Shown: piece after piece, positions 20,201-31,726 of the stretch
How positions within the stretch are numbered: position 1 is the first letter of the stretch
Layout of the letters: the number at the start of each line of letters is the position of its first letter
DNA from: Vagococcus penaei
GTDB taxonomy: Bacteria; Bacillota; Bacilli; Lactobacillales; Vagococcaceae
Length of the DNA: 64,000 bases
Direction of reading: 5' to 3'
Assembly (NCBI RefSeq): GCF_001998885.1
Contig: NZ_CP019609.1
Span: forward strand, 620,001 to 684,000
Notes under the pieces: generated by a model
The model's input: only the letters and a program-made list of their open reading frames with translations
The model's database searches: none
What the model was told of the DNA's origin: nothing
Position numbers and translations under genes: made by a program

Positions 20201-20740
20201 TTAACTTAATAGCTCAGCATGAACTCTTTCTAATTGAGATTTCACACTTTGGTCTATTATTCGATGCTCAGATTCTATAATGATCCCACCCATAATGGCA
20301 GGATTTAATCTTGGACGTAACACTACTTTATTGGCATTCAAACGTTTGGCTAGTTTATCTTCTAGCTCATGTCTTTGATCCATTGTTAAAGCAATCGCAG
20401 TTGTTACATCAACTATCATGATACCGAAATGTTCATAATAAAGTTTTTCAAACTCATCAATAATTTCAGGCATATCGTTCATACGGCCATAATCGTAGAC
20501 CGTATGAATGAACCTTGCAATGATAATACCAAAATTATTTTCTAAATCTTTGACAATATTAACTTTTTCATAGCCAGATAAACGATCATCGGTTAGAATC
20601 TCGCCTAAATCCGGAACACGATGATAGACTTCACGTAGTTGTAATAATTCTTGATAGACTTCAGCAAGCTCTTTTGTTTCAACAGCTTCCGTGAATAATG
20701 CTTTACCGTAAGTTCTAGCTATGGCATATTGTCTAGTCAT
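20201..20740 (-). CDS. atpH: F1Fo ATP synthase subunit delta
   Basis: 179 residues from ATG at 20740 (MTRQYAIARTYGKALF). The all-helical N-domain and the C-terminal stretch MGGIIIESEHRIIDQSVKSQL are typical of delta/OSCP, which holds the peripheral stalk to F1. It overlaps atpF by 8 bases, implying translational coupling. The SD GGAGTCATTGAAG lies within atpF. Confidence 0.94.
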   Translation of the reverse strand: MTRQYAIARTYGKALFTEAVETKELAEVYQELLQLREVYHRVPDLGEILTDDRLSGYEKVNIVKDLENNFGIIIARFIHTVYDYGRMNDMPEIIDEFEKLYYEHFGIMIVDVTTAIALTMDQRHELEDKLAKRLNANKVVLRPRLNPAIMGGIIIESEHRIIDQSVKSQLERVHAELLS

Positions 20741-21254
20741 CTTCAATGACTCCTAGTTTCTCAATACTTGATTTAATTAAATCTTGATGTGTTTCTGGCG
20801 ATAATTCCTTCTTCAAGATCTTAGAAGCAATTTCAATAGATAAATCTGCAATCTCGTGTTTTGCATCTTCTAACATACGATTACGCTCATTTTTAATATC
20901 TTCTTCTGCTTGTTTTTTCATTTGCTTAGCATGTTTTTCAGCATCAATTAAGATAGCATGAGCGCTATTTTCAGCGGTTTCTTTAGCTTGAGCGATAATT
21001 CCCTGTGCTTCAGTACGTGCTTTCCTTAAATCATCTTCCCGTTGTTGCAACAAGGAACTAGCTTCATTTCTAGATTTTTCGGCATTATCAATGTCGTTAG
21101 CAATCTTGTCCTGACGCTCTTGCATCATATTGACAACTGGTCCCCATGCAAACTTCTTTAAAGCCAATAACAAAATAATAAATGAAACTATGACAAAAAG
21201 GATTGTACTAAGCGTAGTTTGCCCAGAGCTAGCTACGATTAATGAATTGTTCAT
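20733..21254 (-). CDS. atpF: F1Fo ATP synthase subunit b
   Basis: 173 residues. One membrane helix (LSTILFVIVSFIILLLALKKFAW) is followed by a long, highly charged coiled-coil (from QERQDKIANDIDNAEKSRNE) forming the peripheral stalk dimer. The C-terminal region EIASKILKKELSPETHQDLI binds delta. Confidence 0.95.
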   Translation of the reverse strand: MNNSLIVASSGQTTLSTILFVIVSFIILLLALKKFAWGPVVNMMQERQDKIANDIDNAEKSRNEASSLLQQREDDLRKARTEAQGIIAQAKETAENSAHAILIDAEKHAKQMKKQAEEDIKNERNRMLEDAKHEIADLSIEIASKILKKELSPETHQDLIKSSIEKLGVIEDD

Positions 21255-21345
21255 TTGATTCCTACATCCTTCCTAAACATCAATTGACCACTACCTTGAA
21301 TGGCCAAGGGTATATCTCTGATGTCATATGATACCATCATAGATA

Positions 21346-21558
21346 TTACATGAAGACCAAAATTAACGCGATAACCACACCTAAGATTGGAACGGCTTCG
21401 ATTAAGGCAACCCCAACGAACATTGTTCCTCTTAATTGTCCAGACATTTCTGGTTGACGAGTCATTGACTCGATTGTTTTAGATATTACTTGTCCATTAC
21501 CATAAGCGGCTCCAATAGACGCTCCTAATACTGCGATAGCTGCTGCGATGTATTGCAT
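21346..21558 (-). CDS. atpE: F1Fo ATP synthase subunit c
   Basis: 70 residues forming a two-helix hairpin with the polar loop around [15 protein letters not shown]. The ion-carrying carboxylate is Glu54 in [10 protein letters not shown]. The residue after it is Ala rather than Ser/Thr, and the N-terminal helix lacks the Gln of sodium-type rings, so a proton-coupled enzyme is inferred. Order a-c-b fits a standard atpBEF arrangement. Confidence 0.96.
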   Translation of the reverse strand: MQYIAAAIAVLGASIGAAYGNGQVISKTIESMTRQPEMSGQLRGTMFVGVALIEAVPILGVVIALILVFM

Positions 21559-21616
21559 TGCTGATCTCCTCCTAATATTGTTGTTTACTAAAAAAATTTT
21601 AACTACGAAACTTTAC

Positions 21617-22345
21617 TTACGCTTCTTCATGTTCGATTTTGTGTGAGATGTAAACCATCATCAACGTCACGAAAATGAATGCTTGAACCCCACCAATAAA
21701 TAGTGAGAATGCTTGCCAAATAACTTCAAGTGGCAAGGCCAAAACAAATTTGACAGGACTGCTTGCACCTAAATTAGCAATCAAAGAAAGTAATACTTCA
21801 CCTGCAAAAATATTACCATATAACCGAAGACCCAACGTTAAGACGTTTGTAAATTCTTCTACTAATTTAATTGGCAATAGTATTGCTGTTGGCTTAGCAA
21901 AACTATTAACAAAATAATTTTTAACACCTTGCTTTTTGACCCCAAAATAGTTACTTAGAATAATGGCCATAAATGCAAGGGTTAAGGTTACTAATGGATC
22001 GGCTGTTGGACTTTTCCATAGCGAAATTTCTTCAGAACCACGGAATAGAACAACTTTCGTTATCAAACCTAGTACGTTTGAAACTAAAACAAACATAAAG
22101 AATGTGAAACCTAACAAATGATAATTATTAATCTCCTTACTTGGAACATTATCAGAAACAATGTTTCTAACAAAGTCAATTAAGAATTCTAGTACATTTT
22201 GTTTACCTTTTGGTTTCATTTGTAAATTACGACTACAAAAATAGACAATTCCAAAGACGACTAGACAAGTGAGAACGATCATAATACATGCTGTTAAATC
22301 AAAATATATTCCTCCAATATTCACTATCCAGGATTTCTCTGCCAC
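21617..22345 (-). CDS. atpB: F1Fo ATP synthase subunit a
   Basis: About 242 residues with five to six membrane helices. The essential Arg lies in LTLGLRLYGNIFAGE, and the last helices (FSLFIGGVQAFIFVTLMMVY) are conserved. Two in-frame GTG codons occur (22354, 22345). The first is inside the SD AAAAGGGGTG, so the second, 8 bases on, is chosen; no ATG is available nearby. First recognisable gene of the operon; no standard atpI was found upstream. Confidence 0.93.
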   Translation of the reverse strand: MAEKSWIVNIGGIYFDLTACIMIVLTCLVVFGIVYFCSRNLQMKPKGKQNVLEFLIDFVRNIVSDNVPSKEINNYHLLGFTFFMFVLVSNVLGLITKVVLFRGSEEISLWKSPTADPLVTLTLAFMAIILSNYFGVKKQGVKNYFVNSFAKPTAILLPIKLVEEFTNVLTLGLRLYGNIFAGEVLLSLIANLGASSPVKFVLALPLEVIWQAFSLFIGGVQAFIFVTLMMVYISHKIEHEEA

Positions 22346-22482
22346 AGACTTCACCCCTTTTCCTTTAGAAAATACTCCGTAATTGGAGTTATACTACTCA
22401 GTTAAGATGATGCAAAAAAACATTCTTTGATAATCATCTGACTATTGTTGGCTATCATTTTCAGAAAAAACCAACTAGCATA

Positions 22483-22511
22483 ATGATACCACCAAATGAG
22501 TAATAACACAA
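22483..22511 (-). promoter_or_regulatory. Candidate promoter of the atp operon
   Basis: Minus strand extended -10 TGGTATCAT (hexamer TATCAT at 22488-22483), 17 bases from a weak -35 TTGTGT (22511-22506). It lies about 140 bases ahead of atpB. The weak -35 is offset by the TGn extension. Confidence 0.5.
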
Positions 22512-22628
22512 AGTAAATTAGTGATTTTTTATTAAATTCTAGTGAATAAATCCCTTTAATAGCAAGGATTGTCTTCATAATAGGAATCAATGCGCTATCA
22601 TTGTGAATTAAGAAACATACAAAGAAAA

Positions 22629-22660
22629 CACATGACATTTAATGAAGAAAATGTCATGTG
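22629..22660 (-). terminator. Terminator after smpB
   Basis: Perfect 12-base arms CACATGACATTT/AAATGTCATGTG with an 8-base loop. On the minus strand TTTTCTTTG follows. It closes the est-rnr-smpB run just past the smpB stop. Confidence 0.8.
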
Positions 22661-22671
22661 CTTTATACTTT

Positions 22672-23136
22672 TTAATATTGTCTACTTTTTAACGAGCGAC
22701 TTATTTCACGTTTTATATCACGTTGTTTGATATCTTCACGCTTATCGTATTGCTTTTTACCTTTAGCAATTCCAATTAATACTTTCGCAACACCATTCTT
22801 TATATACACTTTCAAAGGAACTAAAGTCGTCCCTTGATTTTTAGTTTCGCTAACTAATTTTGCAATCTGCTTTTTGTGCATTAACAACTTACGTGTTCTT
22901 AAAGGGTCATGGTTAAAAATATTCCCCTGTTCATATGGACTAATGTGAACGTTCATTAAGTAAACCTCACCATTCATGACACGGGCAAAGCCATCTTTCA
23001 AATTAATTCGTCTTTGTCTAATCGATTTAATTTCTGTTCCTTGTAAAACAATCCCAGCTTCTATTGTATCAATCACTGTATAATCATGGCGTGCTTTTCG
23101 ATTCTGTGCAATTAAACTTCCATCACCTTTTGGCAT
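22672..23136 (-). CDS. smpB: SsrA-binding protein SmpB
   Basis: 154 residues. SmpB escorts tmRNA to stalled ribosomes for trans-translation. The OB-fold core ([29 protein letters not shown]), [20 protein letters not shown] and the basic C-terminal tail [20 protein letters not shown] are all intact. The SD GAGGTGATTAG lies just past the restored rnr stop at 23146, the normal rnr-smpB spacing. The ssrA gene itself is not in the window. Confidence 0.97.
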   Translation of the reverse strand: MPKGDGSLIAQNRKARHDYTVIDTIEAGIVLQGTEIKSIRQRRINLKDGFARVMNGEVYLMNVHISPYEQGNIFNHDPLRTRKLLMHKKQIAKLVSETKNQGTTLVPLKVYIKNGVAKVLIGIAKGKKQYDKREDIKQRDIKREISRSLKSRQY

Positions 23137-23145
23137 CTAATCACC

Positions 23146-25514
23146 TCATTTACGTTTTTTCTTTTTACCTTTTGGTTTTTTTGCGACTTTTTTATAAAAT
23201 GGCTGTTTGCCAGTTTTTTTGTCAGCTTGTCTTTATCTTTAGACGATTTATTTCTCTCTTTATTCCCACTAGCACGACTATCACGTGAGCCAGATTTTTT
23301 TTGATGTCCTGATTTAGGGCGTTTAGCAAGCAATTTTGCATCTTCAAGTGTTTCAGCTTCTAATAAATCAAAGTCAATTTCACGTGTTTCCGCATCCGCT
23401 TTTGTGACTTTCACACGAACGGCTTGTCCAATTTTATAAACAATACCCGTGCGTTCACCAACAAGTGCCAAATGATCTTCAATAAAATAAAAGTAGTCAT
23501 TTTTTAGTTGATTAACATGAATCAAGCCTTCAACTGTATTGTTCAATTCAATGAACATACCAAATTTAGTAATCGAAGTAATAACACCAGGATACTCTTC
23601 ACCAATCTTATCTTGCATGAATTCTGCTTTTTTCATTTTATCAGTTTCACGTTCGGCTTCAACTGCTCGACGCTCCATTTTCGAACTATGATCAGCAATA
23701 TCTGGAATTAAACCATCCCACTTATCTTGTGTTTTTTGAGATACTGGCTGTTTTTGATAGACTTTAATTAGTCGGTGAACCAGTAAATCTGGGTAACGAC
23801 GAATTGGTGACGTAAAATGCGTATAATCATCCGCAGCTAGTCCATAATGGCCAACCGCATTTTCAGAATATTTTGCTTGTTGCATACTACGCAGTAACAT
23901 CATATTAATAACAGGTTCTTCCGGACGACCTGCTACTTGATCCAGCACACCTTGCAGTTCTTTTGGCTCAATATCGTCTTTACTACCCTTCACCATAATA
24001 CCGAAGTTTGTAATAAATTCAAAAAAGCGTTGAACTTTGGCCTCCTTAGGTTGTTCATGAATCCGATAGATAAATGGTAAATCTAATTGATAAAAGTGTT
24101 TCGCAACTGTTTCGTTCGCAGCTAACATAAATGACTCAATCAAACGTTCTGCTGTACCACGACTTCTTAGTACGATATCTTGCGGGTGCCCTTCTGCATC
24201 AACAATAATTTGAGCTTCTCGACTATCAAAAGAAATAGCTCCACGTTGATTTCGTTTATCTTCTAAAATATGATGTAAAACGGCCATATCTTCAAATAAT
24301 GGAATAAGTGTAGCATATGTAGCCAATGTCTCAGGATTCGTCTTCTCTAAGATTTCGTTGACTGCAGTATAAGTCATTCGCGCACTTGAATGGATTACAC
24401 CTTCAAAAATATCATAGTGTACAATATCACCTGTTGGTGTAATTTCCATCTCACACGACATAACTAATCGATCCACATCAGGATTAAGTGAACAAATACC
24501 ATTAGACAATTTTCTAGGCAACATAGGAATCACACGGTCTGTTAGGTACACACTAGTTGCACGATCTAAAGCCTCAGCGTCTAGTGCACTATTTTCAGTC
24601 ACATAATGCGATACATCTGCAATATAAACACCCAGTAAAAAATTACCATTTTCCAAACGTTCAACACGGACAGCATCATCTAAATCTTTCGCTTCTGCAC
24701 CATCAATCGTCACAATAACTTTATCTCTTAAATCGCGACGGCCTTCAATTTCTTCAGCTGAAACATGGTCTGGTACAACCTCAGCTTCCTTGAGCGTCGC
24801 TTCCTCAAAATCAGTTGGAATTCCCAGTTGTAAAACAATTGATAAAATATCCATACCTGGATCATTTTTATGACCAATTACTTGTTTAACCAACCCTTCA
24901 AAACTACCCGTATACTCAGCTTCTGGATAATGCGTCAGTTCAACTAGAACAACACTACCATCTTCCGGTTCGATACCATCTGCAGTAATAAAAACTTTAT
25001 AGCCAGTAATTTTTTTATCTTTTGGTGTGACCACACCATATAAGTTACTTTCGCGAACTTTTTCTGGTGAAAATTTAGTAAAAATCCCAACAAGCTGTGT
25101 ATACCCGCGTGCTAAAATCTTTGTTACTTTACCCTCGGGGGCTTGATCCTCCAGTGGATTTCCAGCCTTGATTAATTCAATCTGAACCGTATCACCTTCT
25201 AAAGCAAAATTGGTCAACCCTTTTTGAATAAAAACATCGTCCTCTTCATCCTCAATCGCAACAAAACCAAATCCCCGTTCATTTGCTCGAAATGTCCCTT
25301 CAAGAATTGTTTCTTGTTTTGCTAGTCTAATTTTACCTTTTTGGGTAAATTCAACTAACTTTTCTCGTTCCATTTGCGCAACTGTCTGAACTAATAATTT
25401 AAAATCTTGACTTTTTTGTAACCCGAGCCCCTCGGCTAATTGCTCCATGGAGAACGATTTTTTAGTACTCGTTTCCATATACTGTTGAATACTTTGTTTA
25501 ACTGTTTGTTTCAT
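23146..25514 (-). CDS. rnr: Ribonuclease R with an apparent -1 frameshift near the 3' end
   Basis: RNase R is a processive 3'-5' exoribonuclease that degrades structured RNA and works with SmpB/tmRNA. An N-terminal helix-turn region is followed by cold-shock domains (FRANERGFGFVAIEDEEDD), the RNB catalytic domain (IDGAEAKDLDDAVRVE with the metal-binding Asp cluster), an S1 domain (YPGVITSITKFGMFIELNNT) and a basic tail. Read straight, the frame runs on to 23112 with an unusual tail and overlaps smpB by 25 bases. A -1 shift in the A7 run at 23214-23220 restores the tail KTGKQPFYKKVAKKPKGKKK and stops at 23146. The A_AAA_AAA phase allows ribosomal slippage, but a one-base sequencing error is at least as likely. 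Confidence 0.93.
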
Positions 25515-25527
25515 TATTTTCCTCCTC

Positions 25528-26265
25528 TCAAACTAATTTTTTAATAAATTGACAAACATCTTGTTCAAATTCTTGACGATCTTTACTAATCGTTAAGACA
25601 TGAGTACTATTGGCATACCAATGTACCTCATGATTAATCGCTGATAATTTTGATGCTGCTTCATATACGGAAGTTGCATCAATCATTTCATCCAATCCAG
25701 ATTGTCCTAAAAAAACAGGTACGTCAATTTTGTATAGATGATTACTTACATACTCAGTCATTGTTGCAATGTCTGCTAACTGTTTTTTTAACGGTTCATT
25801 TAATGTGGCTAATTTTTTATCTAGCGATTCACCAACAATGCCATTCTTTTTATATAAATATTCGCAATATCTTAAAAAATTAGGATATATCTCGTGATTT
25901 TTAGAAGCAATTAGCGGCGAACTAAACGATCCACCACCAATAAAATAATCGGGGTAAGTTTCTAACAGACGAATAGCATAAATCCCCCCTAGACTAAGTC
26001 CAAAGACTAATAAATGCTCATAGCCTTCTTTTCTTAAAAAATCCATTGCCTTTTTGGCATCCTCCCACCAAACATCTGGTCCCTCGTCTAAAATATCAAT
26101 TGGGTCAAATGTACCGTGTCCTGAAAACAGTGGTGCTAAAACCGTGTATCCATCACGACCCAAGCGGCGTGCTAACAAGCCAACATCATTGGGACTACCA
26201 GTATAAGCATGCAATAATAAAATTGCTTGTGGACCATTTTTTAAATAAATATGTGTGTTTTCCAA
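25528..26265 (-). CDS. est: Carboxylesterase (Est30-like alpha/beta hydrolase)
   Basis: 245 residues of the small carboxylesterase family found beside secG and rnr in Firmicutes. HAYTGSPNDVGLLARRLG forms the oxyanion region, GLSLGG the nucleophile elbow, GQSGLDEMID carries the acid and STHVLTISKDRQEFEQD the catalytic His. It starts with TTG after AGGTGAG, one of the few TTG starts in the window. Cytoplasmic; the physiological ester is unknown. Only 13 bases separate it from rnr. Confidence 0.88.
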   Translation of the reverse strand: MENTHIYLKNGPQAILLLHAYTGSPNDVGLLARRLGRDGYTVLAPLFSGHGTFDPIDILDEGPDVWWEDAKKAMDFLRKEGYEHLLVFGLSLGGIYAIRLLETYPDYFIGGGSFSSPLIASKNHEIYPNFLRYCEYLYKKNGIVGESLDKKLATLNEPLKKQLADIATMTEYVSNHLYKIDVPVFLGQSGLDEMIDATSVYEAASKLSAINHEVHWYANSTHVLTISKDRQEFEQDVCQFIKKLV

Positions 26266-26311
26266 TTTAACTCACCTGTATCTTCATAATTTATAACTTG
26301 ATTGTAACAAT

Positions 26312-26341
26312 AAAAAAGGCTCCTGTCAGAAACAGGAGACC
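26312..26341 (-). terminator. Terminator after secG
   Basis: Arms CTCCTGT/ACAGGAG extended by GG/CC with a bulge, followed on the minus strand by T6. Confidence 0.82.
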
Positions 26342-26349
26342 TAATTTAA

Positions 26350-26586
26350 TTATTTTGATGATAAGTATGTTAGTGCTAAAGCCACAAGTATCCATGCTAC
26401 ACCCATAACAGTTGTTGCACGTTTCATGAACGCTTCAAATCCTCTAGCTTTTGTCTTACCAAAAAGTTCACTTGCGCCTCCTGAAAAAGCACTAGCTGCA
26501 CTATTTTGTTTACTTGGTTGCATTAAAACAGCCATAATAATTAATACGGATAAAATCAACATAATGGCTAATAAGAGTTTATACAC
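26350..26586 (-). CDS. secG: Protein-export membrane protein SecG
   Basis: 78 residues with two membrane helices (LLLAIMLILSVLIIMAVLMQ and TTVMGVAWILVALALTYL) joined by the family loop QNSAASAFSGGASELFGKTK. It is the accessory third subunit of the SecYEG channel. It starts with GTG behind GGAGGGT. A terminator separates it from est. Confidence 0.95.
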   Translation of the reverse strand: MYKLLLAIMLILSVLIIMAVLMQPSKQNSAASAFSGGASELFGKTKARGFEAFMKRATTVMGVAWILVALALTYLSSK

Positions 26587-26709
26587 AAATGTACCCTCCT
26601 AATCTCTTCTATTTCACTTGATATCTTGTTAATTTTAGCATACTTGACATCAGATTTCTAGAATTAATTACGATTTAACAAATATTAGTTTATCACTCTC
26701 TATTAGTTC

Positions 26710-26889
26710 TTACTTTTTAGTCACGCCACCGACTGCATAATTTCCTTTTTCCATATCAGAAATAATGATATGTACATTTTCTTTTGGTGCTCCAGTATGT
26801 TTTGAAATAGCATCCGTCACATCTTTTACCATAGCATCTTTTTGTTCTTGGGTACGGCCTTCTAATAACTCAATATGTACGATTGGCAT
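26710..26889 (-). CDS. 4-oxalocrotonate tautomerase family protein
   Basis: 59 residues from ATG at 26889, giving MPIVHIELLEGRTQEQKDAM, so Pro1 is the catalytic base after removal of Met. The C-terminus (APKENVHIIISDMEKGNYAVGG) is typical of the DmpI/YwhB-like subgroup. Longer starts would bury Pro1 and are rejected. SD GGAGTGG is 6-8 bases upstream. The physiological substrate in non-degraders is unknown. Confidence 0.9.
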   Translation of the reverse strand: MPIVHIELLEGRTQEQKDAMVKDVTDAISKHTGAPKENVHIIISDMEKGNYAVGGVTKK

Positions 26890-26983
26890 AGTAACCACTC
26901 CTTCTATTTTAATTACGTTTAGTGTATCATATTATGAAAAAAACGTAACTAGCAAATATAGGGAAGTAAGAAAATAATAGATA

Positions 26984-27029
26984 AGAACGTCAGGTAACTT
27001 AATAATTTAATTAAGTTACCTGACGTTCT
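26984..27029. terminator. Long terminator hairpin after dexB
   Basis: Perfect 20-base arms (26984-27003 and 27010-27029) around a 6-base loop, 5 bases past the dexB stop. A T6 run follows on the plus strand and a weaker T/A stretch on the minus. It probably ends the msm-dexB transcript and shields it from the other side. Confidence 0.78.
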
Positions 27030-27034
27030 ATTTT

Positions 27035-28672
<1,638 letters not shown>

Positions 28673-28679
28673 CTATGAT

Positions 28680-29531
28680 TTATTTGACTGCTCCATCTGT
28701 TACACCAGCAATAATCCATTTTTGGAAGAAAATATAAATTAATAAAACCGGCAAAATAACTAATAAATACGAGGCAAAAGCTAAATTATATTGCGTAGAA
28801 AATTGTCCTTGAAAAATATACTGCGATAGTTGCAATGTCTGTTGTTCTGGCTTACTTAGTAGAATTAATGGCATCAAGAAATCATTCCATGTCCACATAA
28901 AACTTAGAATAGCAACAGTTGCATGAACCGGTTTTAGCATTGGAAAAATAATATAGCGGAACGTTTGCAATGGCGTTGCACCATCAATTTCTGCTGCCTC
29001 ATCTAACGCTACCGGAATTTTCTTAATGAATCCAGTATAAAGAAACGTGTTCATCGGTAACCCAAAAATGATATAGATAAAAATAATACCAGCCAAGTTA
29101 TCTAAATTAAAAAATGATGCTTGTTTAACTAACGGCAACATAATAACGTTAAATGGAATAAACATGGCACTAATAAAATAGTAATATAACGCATTAAAAA
29201 ATTTAGATGTTGATCGTTTACGTGTGATAGCATACGCTGCTAAACTATTCGTAAAGACAGTAAAAATTAAGTTAACTACAGTAATGACTAACGTATTTTT
29301 AAATTTTTGTGGATAATCTGTTAATTCCCAAGCATGTTGGAAATTCTCCCAGTGAAAGGTTGTTGGCCATTTTAAAACATTCGACATTTGACTAGGGTCT
29401 TTGACTGCAATCATGACAGTCATATATAGAGGACCAAAAATGGTCAAAATAGCTAATAAAAACATCAAGATGGTCAACGGCCAATTTACTTGTCCATTAT
29501 TTTTAAGAAACATTCCTCTTAGACGACTCAT
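28680..29531 (-). CDS. msmG: Sugar ABC transporter permease (MsmG-like)
   Basis: 283 residues, six membrane helices. The permease loop EAAEIDGATPLQTFRYIIFPMLKPV (EAA motif) and the C-terminal IAGVTDGAVK end are typical of CUT1 MalG/MsmG. It overlaps msmF by four bases (ATGA). Forms the channel with MsmF. Confidence 0.92.
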   Translation of the reverse strand: MSRLRGMFLKNNGQVNWPLTILMFLLAILTIFGPLYMTVMIAVKDPSQMSNVLKWPTTFHWENFQHAWELTDYPQKFKNTLVITVVNLIFTVFTNSLAAYAITRKRSTSKFFNALYYYFISAMFIPFNVIMLPLVKQASFFNLDNLAGIIFIYIIFGLPMNTFLYTGFIKKIPVALDEAAEIDGATPLQTFRYIIFPMLKPVHATVAILSFMWTWNDFLMPLILLSKPEQQTLQLSQYIFQGQFSTQYNLAFASYLLVILPVLLIYIFFQKWIIAGVTDGAVK

Positions 29532-30400
29532 TGCATGTTAGCCTCCCTTTTTTCCAAAATACGTAACTGGATAATTGAAATAATCACAACCACTAAAAAT
29601 AAAATAACAGAGTTTGCTGACTGATAAGCAAACTGTCCACCAGTGAACCCTTTTTTATAGATTAATAATGAAATAGATGTTGTTGACATACCGGGCCCAC
29701 CATTAGTCATTGCCATAATTTGGTCGAATGCCATTAAGAAACCTTTTGCTGATAACACCATATTAATGGTAAAAAATGGTGCCAGTAGTGGAAATGTAAT
29801 CTGTCTAAATAATTGCCATCCACTCGCGCCATCAATATCGGCTGCTTCATAAATACTTTGATCAATCGTTTGTAAGCCAGATAAATAAATCAGTGTTGTA
29901 AACGCCAATGATTGCCAAACAGTTACAACAACCATCCCAATCCATGCTTTTTCTGTTCCTAAAATATTCACGCTTAAAGCTTCAATCCCCGCAGCAATCC
30001 CAAACTGGGGAACTAGGTGAGCAAAAATAAAATTAAAAATATACCCAACAATCAAAGTACCTAACATATAAGGTAGAAAGTAAACCGCCTTTAAAAAGTT
30101 CTGACATTTAATTTTTGCGTTTAACCCTAATGCAATCAGTAAACCAATTACATTCACGAGAATGGTTGATACAATAGCAAATTTAAATGTAAACAAATAG
30201 CTCTGAGCAATATCTTTATCGACAAACATATGTAAATAGTTACGTAATCCAACAAAATTCCAATCACCATAACCACGCCAATCGGTAAAACTATAAAAAA
30301 TTCCTTCTAAAAACGGAATAGTATGAAAAACAAAAAACAATAGTGCAATGGGTATTACCATCAGATAAAAAGTTGGATGAATCCGTTTTGTTCGCTTCAT
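29528..30400 (-). CDS. msmF: Sugar ABC transporter permease (MsmF-like)
   Basis: 290 residues, six membrane helices, starting MKRTKRIHPTFYLMVIPIAL. The EAA loop is YEAADIDGASGWQLFRQITF. Typical CUT1 MalF/MsmF layout. SD GGAGG is 7-8 bases ahead. No ATPase gene is in the operon, so the importer must borrow a shared MsmK/MalK-type ATPase encoded elsewhere. Confidence 0.92.
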   Translation of the reverse strand: MKRTKRIHPTFYLMVIPIALLFFVFHTIPFLEGIFYSFTDWRGYGDWNFVGLRNYLHMFVDKDIAQSYLFTFKFAIVSTILVNVIGLLIALGLNAKIKCQNFLKAVYFLPYMLGTLIVGYIFNFIFAHLVPQFGIAAGIEALSVNILGTEKAWIGMVVVTVWQSLAFTTLIYLSGLQTIDQSIYEAADIDGASGWQLFRQITFPLLAPFFTINMVLSAKGFLMAFDQIMAMTNGGPGMSTTSISLLIYKKGFTGGQFAYQSANSVILFLVVVIISIIQLRILEKREANMQ

Positions 30401-30411
30401 TTTTTTGCCTC

Positions 30412-31665
30412 CTACTCAAAATTTGCTGTATCGTATGACTTATCCATTGTCTTTAAACTGTCATCAATGTTTTTAACCGTTTCATCTGGATGCGATGTTT
30501 GCTTTAAAGCAAATTCAGATAATAATGATGGTAAGTCATAACCATTTGGTACAAAATGATCAATAAAATCAGTGACACGACCTTCTTCAATAATTGGGCT
30601 GATTCCATTTAAAGTTTCAGCATTTTGACTAACACCTTTAATTGCAGAAAAAGCAAATTGGTCATTAATGTAGCGTGTCGCACGCTCTTTATCCATCATA
30701 AATTTAATGAAACGCTTCGATTCTTCTTGATGATTTGTATCTTTACCAACCATGAACATCACGTCAACACCACTCGTTACAACATTTTTACTTTGATTAT
30801 TACTTGCTGGTAACGGAAAAATACCAATGTTAATTGACTCATTTGTTTTTTTAACTTCTGGAATTGCCCAAGTACCATTAATAATCATCGCTGATTCACC
30901 CTTAGCAAATGCTTGTGTTCCATCAGCATAACTTGTTCCCATAGCATCTTTTTGTGTCAATGTCATAATATCCGTTAATTGTTTCATTGGCTGTTGCCAA
31001 CCTTTTATAAAAGTCGTTTTATCTTCTTGACGTTCGCGCATGAAATCTGGTTCGGTCAAAATACCGGCCAAAGGATTAAAAATTGACATTAGTGTCCATG
31101 AATCTTTAAATGTTCCCTCAATTGGTGTAATTCCGTGTTCTTTAAAATAGTGACTAACGGCTAAAAATTCATCCCACGTTTTTGGAACTTCTTGCTGATG
31201 TTCTTTGAACAAATCAACATTATAAATGACACCTGAAGCATTTGCTGCATAAGGAATACCGTACAATTTACTTTGATCTTTTTGTAAAGCCTGTGTCATT
31301 TCCTTATAAGCTGGAACTAGCTCATCAGCCAATCCTGAAGTTGATAAATCTTCTAACATTCCAACATTTGCTAACTCGGTATAAGTGATATCTCCGCCGT
31401 ATGCAATGACACTTGGAATATCATCTTTGACAAGACGTGTCCTAAGAACTGTCCCTGCATCTGGTGGTGAACTAAAAACGACCTTAACATCAGGATTCTC
31501 ACTCTCAAATTCTTTGATAAACTCTTTAAAAACTAACTGATTTTCTGGCTTACTACTGAATACTTCAATGGTCTTTTTATTAGATGACTCTTGACTCTTA
31601 CAGCCAGTGATTAAAAAAGTACTTAAAACTACAAATAATAAAATAAGTGCATGCCGTTGTCGCAT
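30412..31665 (-). CDS. msmE: Sugar ABC transporter substrate-binding lipoprotein (MsmE-like)
   Basis: 417 residues. Signal peptide with lipobox ITGC places the lipid anchor on Cys22. The mature part is a type I sugar-binding protein (IEVFSSKPENQLVFKEFIKE; YGIPYAANASGVIYNVDLFK; ESAMIINGTWAIPEV). It binds the oligosaccharide outside the membrane for MsmFG. SD GGAGGAAGG precedes ATG. First gene of the operon, with a promoter, two operators and a cre-like site upstream. Confidence 0.9.
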   Translation of the reverse strand: MRQRHALILLFVVLSTFLITGCKSQESSNKKTIEVFSSKPENQLVFKEFIKEFESENPDVKVVFSSPPDAGTVLRTRLVKDDIPSVIAYGGDITYTELANVGMLEDLSTSGLADELVPAYKEMTQALQKDQSKLYGIPYAANASGVIYNVDLFKEHQQEVPKTWDEFLAVSHYFKEHGITPIEGTFKDSWTLMSIFNPLAGILTEPDFMRERQEDKTTFIKGWQQPMKQLTDIMTLTQKDAMGTSYADGTQAFAKGESAMIINGTWAIPEVKKTNESINIGIFPLPASNNQSKNVVTSGVDVMFMVGKDTNHQEESKRFIKFMMDKERATRYINDQFAFSAIKGVSQNAETLNGISPIIEEGRVTDFIDHFVPNGYDLPSLLSEFALKQTSHPDETVKNIDDSLKTMDKSYDTANFE

Positions 31666-31684
31666 AATTCCTTCCTCCTATAAA

Positions 31685-31704
31685 TTAGTGTTACGTAACA
31701 CTAA
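31685..31704. promoter_or_regulatory. LacI-type operator 1, proximal to msmE
   Basis: A perfect 20-base palindrome, TTAGTGTTACGTAACACTAA, with the central CG usual for LacI-family sites. It lies 20 bases ahead of msmE, just before the SD. It shares the core GTGTTACG-AACAC with operator 2. Confidence 0.75.
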
Positions 31705-31726
31705 AGATTAAAAAAATAAACGAAAT

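Noticed and set aside
22402-22638. 78-codon hydrophobic frame upstream of atpB, in the place of atpI
   Set aside because: Its ATG lies inside the smpB terminator stem, no SD precedes it or its internal ATG, and the best atp promoter falls within it. It does not show the four-helix layout of AtpI.
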